From Cellulophaga sp. RHA19 (GTDB taxonomy: Bacteria > Bacteroidota > Bacteroidia > Flavobacteriales > Flavobacteriaceae), in contig NZ_PHUL01000001.1 in the NCBI RefSeq assembly GCF_002813425.1, positions 992,001-1,056,000 of the forward strand: 64,000 bases of DNA, given 5' to 3'. This document shows, piece after piece, positions 62,059 to 64,000 of the stretch; the stretch's first letter is position 1; the number at the start of each line of letters is the position of its first letter. The translations under genes were made by a program, and so were the position numbers. The notes beneath the pieces were generated by a model. The model made no database searches. It was not told the DNA's origin and worked only from the letters and a program-made list of their open reading frames with translations.

Positions 62059-62140
62059 AAAGCCATAGCATAAGTAGGTTAAGTTTATGGTAAGATTTGG
62101 GACGAAAAGGGTAGAGATCTTCTCTGCCCTTTTCTATTTT
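62059..62140 (+). ncRNA. Small RNA unit 4 of a four-copy array
   Basis: CCATA (62063-62067) pairs with TATGG (62086-62090), a one-pair extension relative to the other units because C became T. The loop core CATAAGTAGGTTAAGTT is unchanged. The terminator is longer and different: GGGTAGAGA (62109-62117), TCT loop, TCTCTGCCC (62121-62129), with flanking AAAA/TTTT pairing. It is separated from units 1-3 by the metallopeptidase gene. Confidence 0.75.
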
Positions 62141-62165
62141 ATAGAATTAAGTAAATACAAAGCAT

Positions 62166-62202
62166 AAAAAAAGCCACTCTAAAACAAGAGTGGCTTTTAT
62201 AT
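62166..62202 (-). terminator. Terminator of the superoxide dismutase gene
   Basis: AGCCACTCT and AGAGTGGCT pair around a short A-rich loop, followed by T's on the minus strand, about 15 bases past the sod stop. Confidence 0.8.
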
Positions 62203-62217
62203 TTTAAATGTATTTCT

Positions 62218-62826
62218 TTACTTGTTGCTAGCGTAAAGTTCAGATACTTTATCCCAGTTAATTACATTAAAAAATCCTCCAATGTAATCAGGTCTTCTAT
62301 TTTGGTAGTTTAAGTAGTAAGCATGTTCCCAAACATCTAACCCTAAAATAGGAAAACCGCCACAACCAACTCCTGGCATTAACGGGTTGTCTTGGTTAGG
62401 AGAAGAACAAACTTCTACTTTACCTCCTTTTTGTACACACAACCAAGCCCAACCAGAACCAAATCTAGTTGCTGCTGCAGTAGAGAAAGCCTCTTTAAAA
62501 GCATCAAAAGAACCGTAAGCTTCATTAATAGCTGTTGCTAACTCGCCAGTTGGCTCGCCACCACCGTTAGGAGACATTACTTCCCAGAAAAGAGAGTGAT
62601 TGTAAAATCCACCACCGTTGTTACGTACAGCGCCATTGTTCATATCTAGGTTAGTTAAGATATCTTCAATAGATTTCCCAGCTAAATCTGTTCCTTCAAT
62701 AGCACCATTAAGTTTAGTTGTATATCCGTTGTGATGTTTTGTATGGTGAATCTCCATAGTTCTAGCATCAATATGTGGTTCTAACGCATCATATGCGTAA
62801 GGTAATTTTGGTAATTCAAAAGCCAT
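62218..62826 (-). CDS. sodA: Fe/Mn superoxide dismutase
   Basis: 202 residues from the ATG at 62826 ([20 protein letters not shown]); a longer frame from 62895 would include the promoter box. It dismutates superoxide in the cytoplasm. Metal ligands lie in [11 protein letters not shown] (H27), [11 protein letters not shown], and the C-terminal [20 protein letters not shown] (Asp, His). Whether it uses Fe or Mn cannot be told safely from these residues. Confidence 0.95.
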   Translation of the reverse strand: MAFELPKLPYAYDALEPHIDARTMEIHHTKHHNGYTTKLNGAIEGTDLAGKSIEDILTNLDMNNGAVRNNGGGFYNHSLFWEVMSPNGGGEPTGELATAINEAYGSFDAFKEAFSTAAATRFGSGWAWLCVQKGGKVEVCSSPNQDNPLMPGVGCGGFPILGLDVWEHAYYLNYQNRRPDYIGGFFNVINWDKVSELYASNK

Positions 62827-62864
62827 AATTATATCTATTTTTATGTTAAAAAAATGTCTTAGTT

Positions 62865-62872
62865 CAAATTTA
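62865..62872 (-). promoter_or_regulatory. Bacteroidota -7 box of the superoxide dismutase gene
   Basis: CAAATTTA on the plus strand reads TAAATTTG on the minus strand, fitting TAnnTTTG, 38 bases before the ATG at 62826. Confidence 0.55.
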
Positions 62873-62949
62873 CAATATTCTAAGGCATTTTCCATAACGT
62901 TTCTGTTAAGAACATTGTAATATTATGTAATTTGCAGCTAAAAACTAGT

Positions 62950-64000
62950 TGGAAACTTCGCCTTACAAAATATACAGCGCATCTGCAGGCTCGGGTAAAA
63001 CATATACCTTGGCAAAGGAATATCTTAAAATAATTTTATCTTCTGCTACAGCAAAAAGTTACAGACAAATACTAGCTATTACTTTTACAAATAAGGCTGT
63101 TAATGAGATGAAACAGCGTATTTTAGATAATTTATATGCTTTTAGTAAGGTTGATGAAAGTACAACTCCCTCAGATTTATTTTTAGATGTAGCAAAAGAA
63201 CTTAATGTATCTACTGAAGAGTTGCAAAAAAGAGCAAAACAGGTACACAAGAGTATTCTGCATAACTATGCTTTTTTTGATATTAGTACAATAGATAAGT
63301 TTACACACAGACTTATTAGGACTTTTGCAAAGGATTTAAAAATACCACAGAATTTTGAAGTGGTTTTAGACACCCAATTATTATTAGCAGAAGCTGTAGA
63401 GAGGTTGCTTGCAAAAGCAGGTACAGATAAACTTTTAACCAATACATTACTAGAGTTTACTTTTGAAAAAATAGATGATGACAAAAGTTGGGATATTTCT
63501 TTTGATTTAAATAAGGTGGGCAAAATGTTGTTTAATGAAAACAATATAGAGCATTTAAAGAGTTTTAAAACTAAAAGCATTACAGATTTTTTAGCGTTAA
63601 AAAAGACACTTATTACCACGCTAAAAAATTTAGAAGAGGCTGCTATATTAAAGGCAAAAACTGTAGATGCTATTATAGAGACAGAAGGAATAGATGTTAC
63701 AGATTTCCCTAGGCAAACCTTACCAAATCATTTTAAAAAAATAATAGAAGGAGAGTTTAACCCCGCTAAATTATATAACAATAAGCTTGGTGAAAATTTG
63801 CAAAATGGTAAAATATTTAAAGCCTCTGTTAAAAATGCACCGGACCACATAGCTCCAATGCTTTTAGAAATTTATACAAGTGTAAAAGATACAATGTACC
63901 AAAGAGCGTTGTATAAAAATGTATATAGTAATATTGTACCGTTAACGGTATTAAATGAAATACAGAAAGAAATTAATACTATTTGTAAAGAAAGAGATCA
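62950..64000 (+). CDS. UvrD/AddA-like helicase-nuclease, N-terminal 350 residues
   Basis: A frame from TTG at 62950, directly after an in-frame TAG, is open to the right edge (350 codons visible). It begins METSPYKIYSASAGSGKTYTLAKEY (Walker A), then ILAITFTNKAVNEMKQRI (motif Ia) and FFDISTIDKFTHRLIRTFAKD, the pattern of UvrD-family exonuclease V/AddA-type ATPases. These unwind and degrade DNA ends in recombinational repair. No ATG lies upstream in frame. The flavobacterial homologues are about 1000 residues, so two thirds are outside the window. It is divergent from sodA. Confidence 0.85.

Noticed and set aside
62952..62965. GGAAACTTCGCCTT at the start of the helicase gene, identical to part of the metallopeptidase terminator (61921-61934)
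   Set aside because: The helicase copy encodes the conserved N-terminus (ETSPYKIYSASAGSGKT), which explains the sequence, and no hairpin partner lies nearby. Most likely coincidence.

Overview
The window (about one third G+C by eye) is a chromosomal segment of a marine-type member of the Flavobacteriaceae (Bacteroidota). The evidence is two SusC/SusD outer-membrane uptake loci with surface lipoproteins, a formylglycine-type sulfatase, the gene block DUF177-rpmF-fabH-accB-accC, the fabF-rnc-IPExxxVDY-pyk block next to acpP, very A+T-rich intergenic DNA, and repeated matches to the Bacteroidota -7 promoter box TAnnTTTG. No rRNA, tRNA, CRISPR array, insertion sequence or prophage was seen. The genus cannot be fixed from sequence alone; Cellulophaga-like is a guess.

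Layout. 1-2403: right end of a restriction-modification locus (Eco57I-type methylase fragment, HNH endonuclease, unknown protein). 2449-7956: small proteins, a secreted EEP nuclease/phosphatase, a TPR histidine kinase with its response regulator, a 58-residue lipoprotein, and an unusually structured non-coding stretch (6929-7169). 8034-16947: phosphoester locus, with a secreted metallophosphoesterase, a dicarboxylate symporter, SusC, SusD and a purple-acid-phosphatase-like enzyme. 17085-34049: a 14-kb leftward polysaccharide operon (SusC, SusD, twin-LamG lipoprotein, two GH144 endo-beta-1,2-glucanase-type lipoproteins, GH3 beta-glucosidase, esterase, sulfatase) plus its propeller-type regulator. 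34116-36757: TSUP permease and sodium:solute symporter. 36826-42543: ribE, pdxA and the DUF177-rpmF-fabH-accB-accC cluster. 42687-49149: DUF2314/ankyrin protein, three exported proteins of unknown function (two are paralogues), FAD oxidoreductase and GreA-like protein. 49216-51337: cupredoxin-like protein, AhpD-like protein, a 53-residue His/Cys-rich ORF and an AraC regulator, with a two-turn direct repeat between regulator and operon. 51465-58210: pyk, IPExxxVDY protein, rnc, fabF, acpP, purN, a frameshifted rnhA and a PfkB kinase. 58260-60158: amidophosphoribosyltransferase. 60249-62140: four copies of a compact, independently transcribed small-RNA unit, interrupted by a lipoprotein metallopeptidase gene. 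62218-64000: superoxide dismutase and the start of a large UvrD/AddA-like helicase cut by the right edge.

How the genes work together. The polysaccharide operon is a coherent uptake system: LamG and SusD bind glycan at the surface, the GH144 lipoproteins cut beta-1,2-glucan, SusC imports oligosaccharides, GH3 releases glucose, and the sulfatase and esterase suggest a decorated substrate. The phosphoester locus pairs the same type of importer with phosphatases instead of glycosidases. The most unusual element is the small-RNA array at 60249-62140: each copy has its own -7 box, an invariant 5' hairpin loop and an intrinsic terminator whose arms differ between copies while pairing is kept.
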